Positions 1-11,048 of a stretch of 64,000 nucleotides of DNA are shown here, in pieces. This DNA is from Dugong dugon. Taxonomy: Eukaryota > Chordata > Mammalia > Sirenia > Dugongidae. Within the stretch, counting starts at the first letter, position 1. The number at the start of each line of letters is the position of its first letter. The notes beneath the pieces were generated by a model, which worked only from the letters and a program-made list of their open reading frames with translations, was not told where the DNA came from and did not search any database. A program made the position numbers and the translations under genes. The stretch is taken from positions 1,683,501 to 1,747,500 of the forward strand of contig CM057475.1 in assembly GCA_030035585.1 (NCBI GenBank), read 5' to 3'.

Positions 1-1500
1 TCCTTACCTTCAAAACAGTTCTCCATACCTGCACTTCTGAGAATCCTTCCAAAACAGATTGACTCATATTCTTCGCAGGAACTACAAGGATTATACATGC
101 AATTTAAATGTTTTGGATTTGCTGAATAGAACACAGAGACCATATGTATTTTTTTCCTACTAAGTTTCAACCTTTAATACCTCATAAAATCCTATACTTT
201 AAGAACTCTTACCACAGTCCCTCCTTTGAGGAGATGTTCAAACAGTGCTTTGTACAGCAGATTGGACCTTCTCACAAATAATATATAAAATACACTTTTG
301 AGACTTTCAAGTACAACTTGATTTAACAAGAATGTATCCCTGCATCCCTCCATATCGGGAACTTACAAGGGTATATTTGGCACCCACATTTCTCTAGCTA
401 CGGTATAAATCAATGACTTCACAGTTACCCCAGATCTACCCTAATTGTGCTTCTCCAGACCAGGAGCCAAATTAATCCCTGCTCTATCATTCTGCCCATA
501 CTCAAGTGACTGCATATCTTTGTGTCTGACATCTGTCTGATGCACTCCTTCAAGGAGGCCTTCACTTCCCTTTACTTTTCTCACATTCAATTGCTATGAT
601 GAGCTGCCTTGTGGGTCAGCTGGGAGGCAAGTTCTGTTAGAAAAATGGAGTCATCCCAAGTTATAAGGAGACTTCATGGGATTCCTGTGAACATGGAGAA
701 GATTCTTACTGGGGCAGAAGTAGGCAAAGAAGAGATACAAGTCATCTCACCTGGGAGCTGCTGCTTATTAGATCTCTTAGAAATTTCAGGAAGATAATGG
801 TAATCAGTATGAACTACAGAGTTCAAGATCACTCTAAAGGCAAAGCTTGTCCCTTGGTTTTCAACGAATACCTTTAAGGAGCTCCAAATCTTCAAATTAC
901 AACAGACTCTCTTCAGGGCTCACTCTACCTCTGTGCAGAGACTCTCTCCTCTACAGCCACATGCTTTATAAAAACCTCCAGGTAAGAAATCTTTGTAACA
1001 TTCTAGTCTCAGGAATCACCATGCTTATTAAACATTGATATGAATTTGCTCCTTAAATTCATAAGTATCCTAAATAAATGAAGTCCCAAATCAAGCTCCT
1101 TCTCCCCCCTTTCGAACCCTATCCAACGCCCCCAAAGAAAAAGAAAACTACCTAACAACAAGTGGTAAAGCCCACTCCTCCTTTTCCAGAGACCTGGGAA
1201 TCTTCCTAAAAACATTCCACCTTCTATCCTGCTCTCCAGATTTCCAAATCTAAATTGCATCATCGACCTTGAACTCTCTACCCTGTGTCTTCCTTTTCAA
1301 CCCTTACACCCCTATTCTGCTCGTTCATTTGACAGTAGGACAGAGAATAATGTTGCTGGGCACATTGAATGAACAGCTCTCAAATAATGTTGTGAGTCTA
1401 ACTTTCCACTTCAGACTCCCCTGGAGAGAAGAGAGTATTAGAGTAGCAAAATGCACTGTAAATATTCCCAGAGCTGCTCCAGGAGAAAGCTGGACACAGT
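1..1500. other. no recognised feature
   Basis: AT-rich DNA with only short open frames (longest 84 codons) that show no codon bias or domain I recognise. A stretch near 480-600 resembles the pyrimidine-rich end of an old L2/MIR-class repeat but is too decayed to call. Confidence 0.5.
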
Positions 1501-2426
1501 AGCCTTTTGTGTATGAATTAGAAGTATGGGAAAACTGGAAGTATCTACACCAGAACAGGGTTGTGAATCCTAGACCTTCAAACTAGGGACCTGGTGTACT
1601 GAGTTGTCCAGGAGTTTGATGGGTTCGGTAAGAGTCTATTCAAACTCAAAACACTCGGCCGCTGCTTAACCTTTCTTTCTCATTCTTTCCCTTGAATATT
1701 AAGCCCAAAGACGCTAAAAACCAGTTGCTGCAAATACAAGATATTCTTGCCCAAAGCCGTCAAGGGATTTTGCTTCTAAATTCAACGCTGTTGTGCTAGC
1801 AGGAGGGATCTGGACAATGGGGCCTCCCTGTGGCTTTTCCCAAAGCCTCCTCTACCAACAGCTGCTACTCTACATACACTCAACCACAAGCCCCCTTTCC
1901 AAAATGCTCCGCCATGGAAAGAGCAGCGAGACTCTCTCAGTCGTGAAATTTTGGACAAAACGAATCCTATCGTTTTGTGGGACATACGCTTTGAAAGCAC
2001 TTACTTTAGCTTCTCCCTTCCCCAGGGCCTGCAGAAAGCACAGTAAAGAAGGGAACTTGGTCACTTTCGACCTGCGCGCTGGTCCCTATCCTACCTGTCC
2101 TTAGAGACCCATTTCCAAACCCTATTGCTCTTCTCTCTGCCATTTACTCCTCTGCTGCTTCTTCTCTCCTGCACTCAGCGTCCTCATGTCCCCTGCCATA
2201 AAGCCCGCCACTCTCTCCTATTCACCCCCTCCCTTGCGCCCCCTCCTCCTCTCATTTTAGTTCCCAGACAGGTGTCTTCCTAACATAGTAGTAACTTAAA
2301 CAATAGATTCCTGGCACCCATCCCTTCCATTCAAAAAGATTTGGATTTTCTCCATCATATCTGGATTAACAGTCGCACCACATATTTGCTTAACCTTGGG
2401 AAGCGTCTACTTTTTGTGCCTCCAAG

Positions 2427-2478
2427 TAAAAAAACCGTTTGCCATCGAGTTGATTCCGACTCATAGCGACCTTATAGA
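2427..2478 (-). repeat. AfroSINE tail fragment
   Basis: Only the 3' tail (reverse complement of the ATGAGTCGGAATC-type tail plus A-run) is present. It lies inside duplicated block A copy 1 and is missing from copy 2. Confidence 0.75.
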
Positions 2479-3254
2479 TTTGCAGACTTCTGCAAGCTTA
2501 GGGAAAATTTATAAAGAGTGAATTTGTTTTGAAGGCTGTGCCTAGTCCATAAAGCGCTTCTCCTTTGCTTTCCTCATTAAGAAAATAATTTGGTCTAAAA
2601 GAGACATTTTAAAGGCAGGGACGTCCACCTTTCTCCGCTCCCTTCTGACCTCCGCCTCTTCAAAACCAGCGCTACCGCATCGCGGAGACAAAGCTATAGC
2701 CACGTTTCCAAATCCAGGTGCTGGACGCAGCCATATGCAGGAGCGGGACTGTTTGAGACATGTACTTGTCGCTCGTCGATTCTGTCAAATACTGTGAATT
2801 AATTAGCCCCTAGTCTTATCTCCCCACCTGGATCTTGACTCCCTCACAGCGCTCACAGAACGCGTCTTTGTATTCGCCTGCATTATCTTTTGTGTCTTTC
2901 TGCAAGCTTCATAGGCAGACAAGACTTTTCAAGAAGAAAATCAGAAAACCTACAAGAATGTTCAGTCCTGGGACTCTCCCTCGTGGTGGACTGGAACTGA
3001 CACTGAGGCAGTTGGCTGAAAGCAGTCCTTGAAGAAGCCAATGACTGCCAGAGTCATTTGGTCTGGAATGTGGTTTTTTTGTTTGTTTGTCTGTTTGTTT
3101 TGCTTCTCTTGGCAGGCTGCGAGGCAGGGTCCGATTCAGGAACAGAAGAATTGCATGTAATGAATTTTGGCCTGTCGAAGCTTAAGATTTAAACCACCTG
3201 CAGACAATGGTGTAAATCTGTATTATGTAATAGTCTGAAACTAGCACCTACCAA

Positions 3255-3326
3255 GAGGGTGTAGCTCAGTGGTAGAGTGCATGCTTAGCATGCATGAGGC
3301 CCTGGGTTCAATCCCCAGCACTTCCA
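3255..3326 (+). tRNA. tRNA-Ala (AGC), probably intact or recently impaired
   Basis: The 72-nt sequence folds as a type I tRNA. Anticodon stem CATGC/GCATG is perfect around loop TTAGCAT, giving anticodon AGC (Ala). The T arm CTGGG-TTCAATC-CCCAG is perfect, and the G3:U70 wobble that marks alanine tRNAs is kept. Internal Pol III promoter boxes are recognisable (A box GTAGCTCAGTGG, B box GGTTCAATCCC). A run of seven T at 3339-3345, 13 nt downstream, is a good Pol III terminator. The defects are an A2:C71 mismatch in the acceptor stem and a G10:U25 wobble in the D stem. It lies in duplicated block A; its partner at 26496 has lost its 3' half. Expression is likely possible but not shown; a tRNA pseudogene is the alternative. 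Confidence 0.8.
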
Positions 3327-3338
3327 TGTGTCTATGTG

Positions 3339-3345
3339 TTTTTTT
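3339..3345 (+). terminator. Pol III T7 terminator of tRNA-Ala
   Basis: Seven consecutive T on the coding strand, 13 nt after the tRNA 3' end, the usual position and form of a Pol III stop signal. Confidence 0.65.
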
Positions 3346-3886
3346 CCTTCCCCACTCACAACAGAATATTGACAAGTTTGTTTCCGACTTTTCCCACTTT
3401 TCTCTTTGTGAATATCTTTACTTGTGTTTTTCCTACTCACAGAGAGGGTAAATAGCTTCATACTTACTCACTTGGACCACGGTCCTTGACACTCCTTGGG
3501 CCTTCCAATGTGACTGCCTAAGCACAATACAGTCAGGAATGAACTGGAGTAAAACAAAGTGCTCACTCACGATCTGCTCACAGCGCTCTGCTGCAATTTT
3601 TCATTGTTATTAAGAAGTAGGGACGAAAAGGACAGACTGCATTTTCTCCCCTCTCAGCATATCAGCTACATTTCATTTTAAAATTTCGTTACTGGTTGCC
3701 CTAGATTTTGCAATATACATCTACAACTAATCCAAGTCCACTTCTGAATAACACCATGTCACTTCACAAGCAGAACAGATACTAATGAGTATTCTGGACT
3801 CTTCCCTCCCATCGCTTGCAGCATTGCCAACATACATTTCATTTAGCGTTAAGCTATAATCAACCAACATATAATCGCTATTATTA

Positions 3887-4036
3887 CCTGAGTCTGGTGG
3901 CCTAGTGGTTAAGAGCTCGGCTGCCAACCAAGAATTCACCAGTCGCTCCTTGGAAACCCTACGGTGCCATTTTACTTTGTCCTGTTAGGTGGTATGAGTT
4001 GGAATGGACTGGACCGCAATGAGTTTAGTTTTTTTT
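3887..4036 (+). repeat. AfroSINE
   Basis: tRNA-like head (GTGGCCTAGTGGTTAAGAGC), body with TCCTTGGAAACCCTA, and a decayed tail ending in a T-rich run. Plus orientation, moderately diverged. Confidence 0.85.
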
Positions 4037-4536
4037 AAATTACTATTATTATTGTAAATAAGTTGTTATCTGTTGTCAGTTAAAAACAAGAAAAACAAAA
4101 GATGCAAAATGTCAGTTGACATTTCATGGAAGACCTCAGGAATGTGTAAATAAAGGAATGATAAAAATATGTATGTGCACAACTTGATTGGAGTTGAAAA
4201 AATCAGTAAAAATTGTAGCGAGAGATTATATAGATATTAATGTAACCTTTTTTACATACTCCTCTGTTGCAGGCCGGACTCGACGCGACTGCCTTGTTTT
4301 TCTTGGTCTTGCAAGTTTTCTGCCTTTGACAGTGTGCAGTTTTATCACTTTTCCATGGTTCCTTGTAGTGGAAAATATTTGGGTTTTCCTTCTATGACAG
4401 GTTTCTGCCTTCCACAGGTTCCAGTTTTTGCAGGTGTTACTGTGCTATACTCCGCTCTGTTAGAATCCCAAAGCCTTGGGATGTAATGATTCTATAATCA
4501 ATGGGATCATAGTAATTTCAGAAAACTAGACACAAC

Positions 4537-4609
4537 TACCAAAGCCCAGGATTGAAACACAGAGCTCTAGATACTCAGACCAATACTATCCCAACTAAGC
4601 TATTTCAAC
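4537..4609 (-). pseudogene. tRNA-Phe-like pseudogene
   Basis: Minus-strand 73-nt tRNA-shaped sequence with the phenylalanine tRNA backbone (GAAATAGCTTAGTTGGGATAG, first 20 nt of the D-arm region recognisable). The anticodon loop reads CTGAGTA, so the phenylalanine anticodon GAA has become GAG, and the T loop has changed. A T4 run lies 12 nt downstream on the minus strand (A-run at 4522-4525). Its partner in block B copy 2 (10988-11048) keeps GAA. Decayed gene copy rather than a SINE. Confidence 0.75.
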
Positions 4610-5258
4610 TGCCTGAAAGTACCTGTTTTAGCCATTCTTTCAAAATATTACTTTTTATTTGCAAGGCCCTTGTGTTTGTAAATACCTAACCTTAACATAT
4701 CAATATTATCCACCCACTCACCAAAATTAGATGTTCTTCTTTACTGTCCATGTCTGACAATAAATTTCAATTTTCTGAGACAGTGGATGGGTTGGTAGTA
4801 CAGGAGGAGGGTGACAAAGGGGAGGAACAGGTAAAACAGGAAGAAGATTTTCTGCTTGTTCACCTCCAGCAGCTCCATTCTCCCAGCAGCTCCATTCTCC
4901 CAACAATACGTGGCTCGCTCTCTTGCTTTGCTGTATGCTCTGGGCTCTCCTCTGCGTCAGGACACTCCTTGTCCTTCTTTGACGCTCTTCCTCCCGCTTT
5001 TGCAGTATTCGAGCCTCCAGCTTTGCGATGGTATAGATAACCCAGATGGAGTCCTAGATTCCCCTGGCAAGGTCCTGGAGAAAGCTTTTGACACTGCGGG
5101 CCATTTCTTCATCGCCCAAACTATCAACTACACGGGCAGAGAGAAGTGCCTCAAAAATTTCTCATCATGAAGGGCCAGGCAGCTCCGTCAAAGAGCTCGG
5201 CTCCTCTGGGCCGGGCGGGGGGGACGTGCACACGGGGCATTAAGAAAAATCCACTTCT

Positions 5259-5346
5259 AGTCATAGCTAACAGCGACCCTATAGGGCAGAGTAAAACCAC
5301 CACTTAGGGTGGCCAAGGAGCCACTCTTAACCAATGCAGCACCAGG
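5259..5346 (-). repeat. AfroSINE fragment downstream of tRNA-Ser
   Basis: Internally deleted SINE: tail part (ACAGCGACCCTATAGGGCAG) joined to head part (CTCTTAACCAATGCAGCACC). It lies 13 nt past the 3' end of tRNA-Ser, between the tRNA and the first A5 (T5 on the minus strand) at 5245-5249. Confidence 0.75.
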
Positions 5347-5359
5347 TCTCGGAATAGTC

Positions 5360-5441
5360 CGTAGTTGGCAGGATTCGAACCTGCGTGGCGAAACCCCAAT
5401 GGGCTTCTAGTCCACCGCCTTAGCCACTCGGCCACAACTAC
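5360..5441 (-). tRNA. tRNA-Ser (AGA), nearly intact
   Basis: An 82-nt type II tRNA on the minus strand. The acceptor stem GTAGTTG/CAACTAC pairs perfectly and is followed by discriminator G, as expected for serine. The T arm GCAGG-TTCGAAT-CCTGC is perfect and the long variable arm is present. Promoter boxes are close to ideal (A box TGGCCGAGTGG, B box GGTTCGAATCC). The loop CTAGAAG gives anticodon AGA. The visible defect is an A31:C39 mismatch at the foot of the anticodon loop. A SINE fragment sits 13 nt downstream and the nearest T5 is 111 nt away, so transcription termination may be impaired. Gene or very young pseudogene. It is absent from block B copy 2. Confidence 0.8.
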
Positions 5442-5559
5442 CACTGATTTCCTTACTGCCTTTCCCCAGTCCCCTTCCGGAATCTAACCTGTGCCCCTCG
5501 CAGCTATTCCCGCAACTGGTCTGGTGGGGTGCAACAGCTGGACGTCATTAATTATAAGG

Positions 5560-6240
5560 AAAATGCAAATTAAAAACACATTGAAATAATACTCCACCAA
5601 AATGGCTTAAGATAACAGAACAGAAAATATTAAGTGTTACTGATGATATGGAACAACGGAAACTTTCATATGTTGCTGATGACATTGTCAACTGGCACAT
5701 CCACACTTCAGAAACATTGCCTAAAGCTATATACCTATAACCTATAACCCTGAAACTCCACAGCTGCGTTTAGACCCGAGAAAAAGGAATGAGTACGGCT
5801 GTTGAAAGATGTGTACAAAAATGTTCGTGCCATCGTTGGTTGTTTTGTACGTACACCAACAGCAAAATGAATCAGACGATTGTGATATACCGTATTGATG
5901 CGATGAAATATGACAGCAACAAACAAGAACTGCTGCTACCAGCAACGATATGGATGTATGTGATAAAAACATAGTAAGTGAGAGAATCTATTCTCAAATG
6001 AGCACAGATTGTATGGTTCCATTGATAGTACTTGAAAGTACAGGAAAGTGGTGGTAGCCGTCAGAAGATTGGAATTGCTTGGGATAGATACAAGAGAGCG
6101 TCTTGGAGCTGAAAAAATTCTTTTTCTTAGTCTGGATGTTGGTTATAGGAGATATACATATGTAATGACTCATCAAGCTGAATAATTAAGTTTTATGCAT
6201 TTTACTCTGTGAACTAAGCCCCAATTTAAACAGAAGGGAG
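5560..6240 (+). mobile_element. old L1 3' region (copy 1)
   Basis: Reads like the end of L1 ORF2 and 3' region ('atgcaaattaaaa..ca', 'ttgctgatgacattgtcaactgg', 'aaaggaatgagtac'). Heavily mutated, no usable frame. A paralogous copy is at 12270-13010, so it was inserted before block B duplicated. Confidence 0.7.
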
Positions 6241-6683
6241 AGAGAAAAATTTCCTTGGATATCTTCACACCTCCAGTACATCCTGTCCCTTCAGTAGCGC
6301 TGTTCAAATTGTGGTCTGCAGATTGGTGCCTTCTGAGAACTGTGTTTTACCTGTCTGTGGGCATTAGAAACTTTTGTATCAATGTAACTGTGCTAGGATA
6401 TTGGACTCTTCCTGTTAAATAAAGTAGAAACAATTTCAGGAATTGGGTGAGTGGAATGTGGTGCTGGCCACTTAATCATCAAGCACTAGAACTATGTTGC
6501 CATTTATGATACTGTGAGATTGATTTGATACCTAGAACCCAGAATAATATACAAATCTGAGGAAATATGATTATTTACTTTTATAATTTGTTATTTTAGA
6601 ATGATATTAATCTTAATCAAGCTTGCTTCCTATATTTATAATTTACCATTACTAGCTAAAATAAAACAAATCAACAACAACAA

Positions 6684-6902
6684 AAAACAACCAAACAAAC
6701 CAGTTGCCTTCGAGTTGATTCTGATGAATGGTGACTCCATGTGTGTCAGAGTACAATCGCTCTCCGTAGGGTTTCCAATGACTGATTTTTTTCAGATGTA
6801 GATGGTCCAGCCTTTGTTCACAGCGCTTCTGGGTGGATTCCAACACCCAACGTCTTGGTTATCAGACCAGCGTGTTAATCATTTGCACCAGTAAGGGACT
6901 CC
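6684..6902 (-). repeat. AfroSINE (long variant)
   Basis: Tail GTTGCCTTCGAGTTGATTCT at the left, then the 'ccatgtgtgtcagagta' body typical of the longer Afro SINE variant, and tRNA-like head at the right ending at GGGACTCC. Diverged. Confidence 0.85.
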
Positions 6903-9091
6903 ATTAACTAAACAGGGAAGTAAAATTAATATTATTTATTTGTACCTCTAATTTACATGTGGGAAACAAGGTTAAGATGGCTAGCGAAACCAGAAGACAA
7001 GTAGCATGTATACGCGCCAGAGAGTTGTGGTGTAAAAACAGGTTTCGGGCGTGACTGAAAAAAATAAAGAGAACGGAAAATAAAGAAGAAACGCTCCGTT
7101 CCGCCTCTGCGGTGTAGATGTTATGCTGGGCGTATCAGGGGAGGAAAGAAATTATCAAGTTGATACGGTAAATAAACATCAACTACTTGTGAATCTCAAT
7201 ACAGAGATTAAAATGGGCAAGTACGGGACTAGGAGTGCGCTGAACTACTGTGAAAACGTTACTGCAGTGCACAAGAGGGAAGAGGAAGGAGAGACAGGAG
7301 CATCAGCTGACGGAGACAGAAAAAGAGGTGAGGTGAGGTGAAATGAAGGAAAAAAAGGAGAAAAGGGAGAGGAAAAGGGCAAGAAAAAGAGAAGCAGGCT
7401 TGTGACAGAAGCGGATTCGGTTCGTTTTGCCCAAGACTGCCCTGCCTTTGGGAGCGATTCACTACTTTCCTTCACCGGGTAGAGTTTGAGCACTGTGGAG
7501 GGCGCATGTGAGACGGAATTCTTATTTGCAATTCAAACGTTGTTGGTATTGGTGGTTTTAGCGGGAGCTGCAGGAATTTCACGATTTTCGTGCGTGGATA
7601 TGGTGGGAGCGGTGTTGAGAGTAGAAGGGAGATGGGCAGTCAGCTTTAAGATTAAACCACTGTGACTGAGGCAGTTTACTAGGCTTTGCTTGATATATAG
7701 ATAATAAAAAAGAAAGTTCTCATTTGTTTGCTCCATGTGTTTCTAACTCTTTAATGAAGCCCATCGAAACCCAACTTTTTCCTAAAGAAATTCTGCCTGG
7801 CTCCTTACTCTTCACATTCTGTCCTTAGCTCAAAAGGAGTCTAAAGAGGGGAAATGTGTCCACAGAAATTCAGAGATTCCATAAATCGGTAATAACTACA
7901 TACTCAGCCACCTTTTCCTCAGTCCTAGTATAGCCCCAGAGGAAATGTAGGTTAGTCCCTTGCAAGTCAGGTAGATGACCTCAAAATTGGCTTAGGGATG
8001 GCCTGTGATAGACTGGTAGGAGGTGGATAATTAGTTTTTGGAGAGAAGAGAAAAGGGGAAGATGCATTATAAAAGTCCTCCAGGTCTTTTGGCTTCTCAC
8101 CTCATCTATCATAACTGATCCCCCTTTCCTACAGAAAAACTACCCTTTTCCTCACCTTCAAGCCTTCCTCTATAAGGTCCCTCCTCAAGATTTTCTCCTA
8201 GTTTAGGTCAAAACACAAAAATCCTTTTAGTTCATATTCTGGATTGTATGATCAAATCCACATTGATTCATCAAGATTGTTATTATTATTCTCAGGATCA
8301 ATAATTGCAAATATTTATAAGGAAATGTAGAGTCGTTCCACAAGGATGTGGCAACTATCCTGAAACAATGTAGACCTTACCCGAGGTCTTTGGGTTAATG
8401 TGTCTGTGCTCTCCTCTTTTGACCCCTGAGTGTTTAGGATTTGTGCTCCACTTCTTCTTCTGCAGCCTCTTCAAGAAGTGGAACTCCCCCAACCACCCAG
8501 AGACTGAGTTCAGGACAGATGGACAGAGACGTTGCTATGCACTTCAATGACTTCTGTTTCCTCTATATCCATGTGCGTGAATGTGAGGCAGAGGAGACTT
8601 GGCAGCAAGTCTTTGCCTCCTCAGCCTAAACGTGGATTAAACATCTACTTTTCAATGTTTTAGAACATGCCAGAGGAGAAGAGACAAAGAAATGGTTCTC
8701 TTCTTTGGCAGGAAATGAATTCCTCTTTGCCTGACATTATCTGAGAGTCTTGGGTTCTCCATCCTAGAGAAGGAACATTGATTTTTCCCAAGCGCTAGAT
8801 CAGATTTTTCTTCTTTCAGGTTCTCTAGCCTCTTAACACCCAACTTTCCCCCAAACCCTCTTAAACGGACTGCTTAGTCTTTGGGCGGTGCAGACAGTGG
8901 CCTATATACCAGTGATTGTTGAGAGTGCTTGGAGCAGTGTGTGGATAATAGAAATGACAAGAAATAACTCTAAGTGAGCACCATTGTCCCAATGAGTTAG
9001 TTATGAAGAAACACCAAGGCCAAAACAACTCAAGAATGATGTCAGTTTCTGAGAGTAAGAGGATCTTTGAGCCTATGTGAGGCAAGAACAA
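6903..9091. other. no recognised feature
   Basis: About 2.2 kb of single-copy-looking DNA. It includes a purine-rich patch at 7260-7400 with the short tandem 'gaggtgaggtgaggtg'. Open frames reach only 82 codons and overlap on both strands, which is what low-complexity DNA gives by chance. No gene or named repeat seen. Confidence 0.45.
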
Positions 9092-9163
9092 TGAAACTAC
9101 TGGGTATTGAACCGAAGGCTTTGTGCATGCTAAGCACGCATTCTACCACAGAGGCGTAGCCCC
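9092..9163 (-). pseudogene. tRNA-Ala (AGC)-like pseudogene
   Basis: Full 72-nt length on the minus strand. The middle GTGGTAGAATGCGTGCTTAG and the following ATGCA are nearly identical to tRNA-Ala-AGC, including the loop TTAGCAT, and TTCAATA marks the T loop. Acceptor and D stems are broken (GGGGCTACGCCTCT start; GTAGTTTC end do not pair). Dead gene copy. Confidence 0.75.
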
Positions 9164-9879
9164 AGATAAGCCTGCTTTTTCAGAGACATCTTCATGACTA
9201 TTCTCTGAGTTTTTGAGGACTAAGTCAAGATAAAAATCACTTTATGCTCAATTCCACTGTTTCCAAACTCCCTACACTGCACTCTCTTGGACACGGACAA
9301 ACCTAGAGAAGGATATTTCAGTGCTAGAAAAAGAAAGGTATTGTTCCTGGTCCATGGTTTTCCAGCAGATTTCCCAGAGCCTGCTTCCATCACCTGGGTA
9401 AATCCTGGGATACAACATTCTCTTGGAACTTATCTGAATATAACTTTCTGTATTCTTTTGACTCTTGGAAACATATCAATGTTTTACATAGGCAAATAAT
9501 TAAATATAACTAACTCAAGTGTTTGTGAAAATACTTTAAAATTAAATACAAATAGAAACAAATCAATTGAAAGAATAACTTATCCAAATTGGAGGAAAAA
9601 AAGAACAGATTCAAGTAAATGTTTTCCGTAGTGCTTTGTCCTCATTGTAAGACAAGAAGAATGGAAAGCAAATATTAAACTCTAAGTAACTATATTTTTC
9701 TAAATAATGCTATCAGTGTAGCAATTCTGATATTATTTGGTGTAAATTTTAGGCTTGAGAAAATAAGTACACGTATTGAGGCTGTTGGAAACCAGCGCTC
9801 TCACTGTGGGAGACAGAAGGAAAACACAAAATCGGAACGAGGGAAGGTAAGAAATTCACTGTTGGTGCTGGATGGGTAT
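9164..9879. other. no recognised feature
   Basis: AT-rich DNA without a gene or clear repeat. Confidence 0.4.
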
Positions 9880-10395
9880 TCTTCCGTTGTGGTCAAATCG
9901 ATTCCAACTCATGGATGGAGACCCCAAGTGTTACAGGATAGAACTGCTCCGTAAGGTTCTTTGGCTGTAATCTGTAGGGAGCTGCCCTGGTTGTTAAACG
10001 CTGAATGGCTAACCAAAAGGTTGGCGGTTCGAACGAACCAGCGGCTATGCGGGATAAAAAAGGCAGTCTACGGGGAAAGATTGCAGCTGTGAGTCGGCAT
10101 GGACTCCACCGCAGTGGTTTTGGGTTTTTGGTTTCATCTTTACAGATGACCAGGGGCACAACTGCACTTGACTGCTAGCCTGAAGATGCTTCATTTAAGA
10201 TTCCAGCCCACACGTGGGGTCACCACATGGGGTCAACATGAGTCAGAATCGCCTGGATAGCAACCAACAACAATTTTTAAGCAAGCGGATTGCCAGGCCT
10301 TTTCTTCCACCGTGCAGCTGGCTAAGTTCCAACAGCCAACCTTTCGGTTACCATTAGGTTAGCAAGCGCAACCATTTGCCCATGTGAGGACCTTC
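9880..10395. repeat. nested AfroSINE cluster
   Basis: A minus-strand SINE tail and body (9880-9972) is interrupted and resumes with its tRNA-like head at about 10283-10395 (GGATTGCCAGGCCTTTTCTT, then the 'ccaacctttcggtta' part). Inside are a plus-strand SINE (about 9973-10132, GGTTGGCGGTTCGAAC B box, ending in a T-rich tail) and a second plus-strand fragment (about 10143-10275) ending in ATGAGTCAGAATCGCCTGGA and a CAA-repeat tail. The exact joins are uncertain. Confidence 0.7.
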
Positions 10396-10656
10396 CTCAT
10401 ATAGTGTAGTGATTCTTTTTCAACAGGATTTTTAAACATTTCTTGTGATTAAAAACATCCCATGCCCCCACCGTTCCTACACACGTGATGCGTAATATCA
10501 GAACAGAAATGAATCATAAGTGCAACAGCATGTACCATATTGGAATTCCTTGCTCCATCATTTCCTAGGTTTCCTCACTAAATTTCAGTTCCTTATTGTT
10601 AAAATTGTAAATAAAATATGCAAAGTGTCAGTTAACACTTCTTGGAAGACCTCAGA

Positions 10657-10863
10657 ACCAAACGAAAACAAACCCACTGCCGTCCAGTAGATTCCGACTC
10701 ATAGAGACCCTCTAGGACAGGGTACACGTGCCCTATGCAGTTTCCAAGGCTGTAAGTCTTTACCGAAGCTGACCGCCACTATTTGTCTCCCCGAGCAGCG
10801 GATGGGTTGGAACCACCGACCTTTTGTAACTAGTCGAAAGCTTAAAGACTGCACCAACAAAAT
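10657..10863 (-). repeat. AfroSINE (long variant)
   Basis: A-rich tail, CGTCCAGTAGATTCCGACTC tail motif, body and head in minus orientation. Inserted in block B copy 2 only. Confidence 0.85.
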
Positions 10864-10987
10864 TCCTTGTTTCTTTGTTTTGCTTTTTTCAATAGTTCTG
10901 CGTTGGATAGCTGTAGTTCTATTAGAATCCAAAGCCTGGGAATGCAAATGTTTTTTAAGAAAGTAATTCCACAAAATTAGCATAAGT

Positions 10988-11048
10988 TTCCGAAACCCGG
11001 GACCTTAAGATCTTCAGTCTAACGCTTTCCCAACTAAGCTATTTTGGC
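10988..11048 (-). pseudogene. tRNA-Phe (GAA) with T-arm deletion
   Basis: Minus strand. GCCAAAATAGCTTAGTTGGG and the loop CTGAAGA (anticodon GAA) match tRNA-Phe, but the sequence is 61 nt instead of 73: about 12 nt of the T arm, including the B box, are missing between two CCC/GGG-like repeats (GGTCCCGGGTTTCGGAA). Loss of the B box should abolish Pol III transcription. T4 lies 12 nt downstream on the minus strand, as in the block B partner at 4537. Confidence 0.8.

Larger units (their letters stand above)
1501..3640 (+). repeat. duplicated block A, copy 1 (carries tRNA-Ala)
   Basis: This block aligns almost end to end with 24731-26879 in the same orientation. Shared landmarks include the text around 1793-1880 versus 25050-25120, the 'aaatactgtgaattaatta' stretch (2786 versus 26047), the tRNA-Ala (3255 versus 26496) and the region after it (3590-3640 versus 26830-26879). 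By eye the copies are roughly 80-85% alike. Copy 1 has a minus-strand AfroSINE scrap at 2427-2478 that copy 2 lacks; copy 2 has a SINE at 25918-26038 that copy 1 lacks. The open frames in it (for example 1793-2104) are not shared in length between copies, so I do not call a gene. Confidence 0.85.
4050..6440 (+). repeat. duplicated block B, copy 1 (carries tRNA-Phe)
   Basis: Matches 10600-13400 in order and orientation. Shared landmarks are the segment before the tRNA-Phe (4460-4530 versus 10920-10985), the tRNA itself, the 'gtggatgggttggta' stretch (4783 versus 11216), an old L1 3' part (5560-6240 versus 12270-13010) and the 'ttgtggtctgcagat' segment (6310 versus 13295). Copy 1 alone has tRNA-Ser (5360) and the SINE scrap at 5259; copy 2 alone has SINEs at 10657, 13034 and 13217. 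Identity is lower than in block A. Confidence 0.8.

Noticed and set aside
1568..1625. tRNA-like text on the minus strand in both block A copies (also 24792-24850)
   Set aside because: Resembles a D-arm and T-arm order (CTGGAGAGCTCAGTGCACC in copy 2), but stems do not pair and the isotype cannot be told.
1793..2104. 103-codon plus-strand frame in block A copy 1
   Set aside because: The matching frame in copy 2 (25031-25294) diverges through frameshifts, both strands are open at once, and no domain is recognisable.
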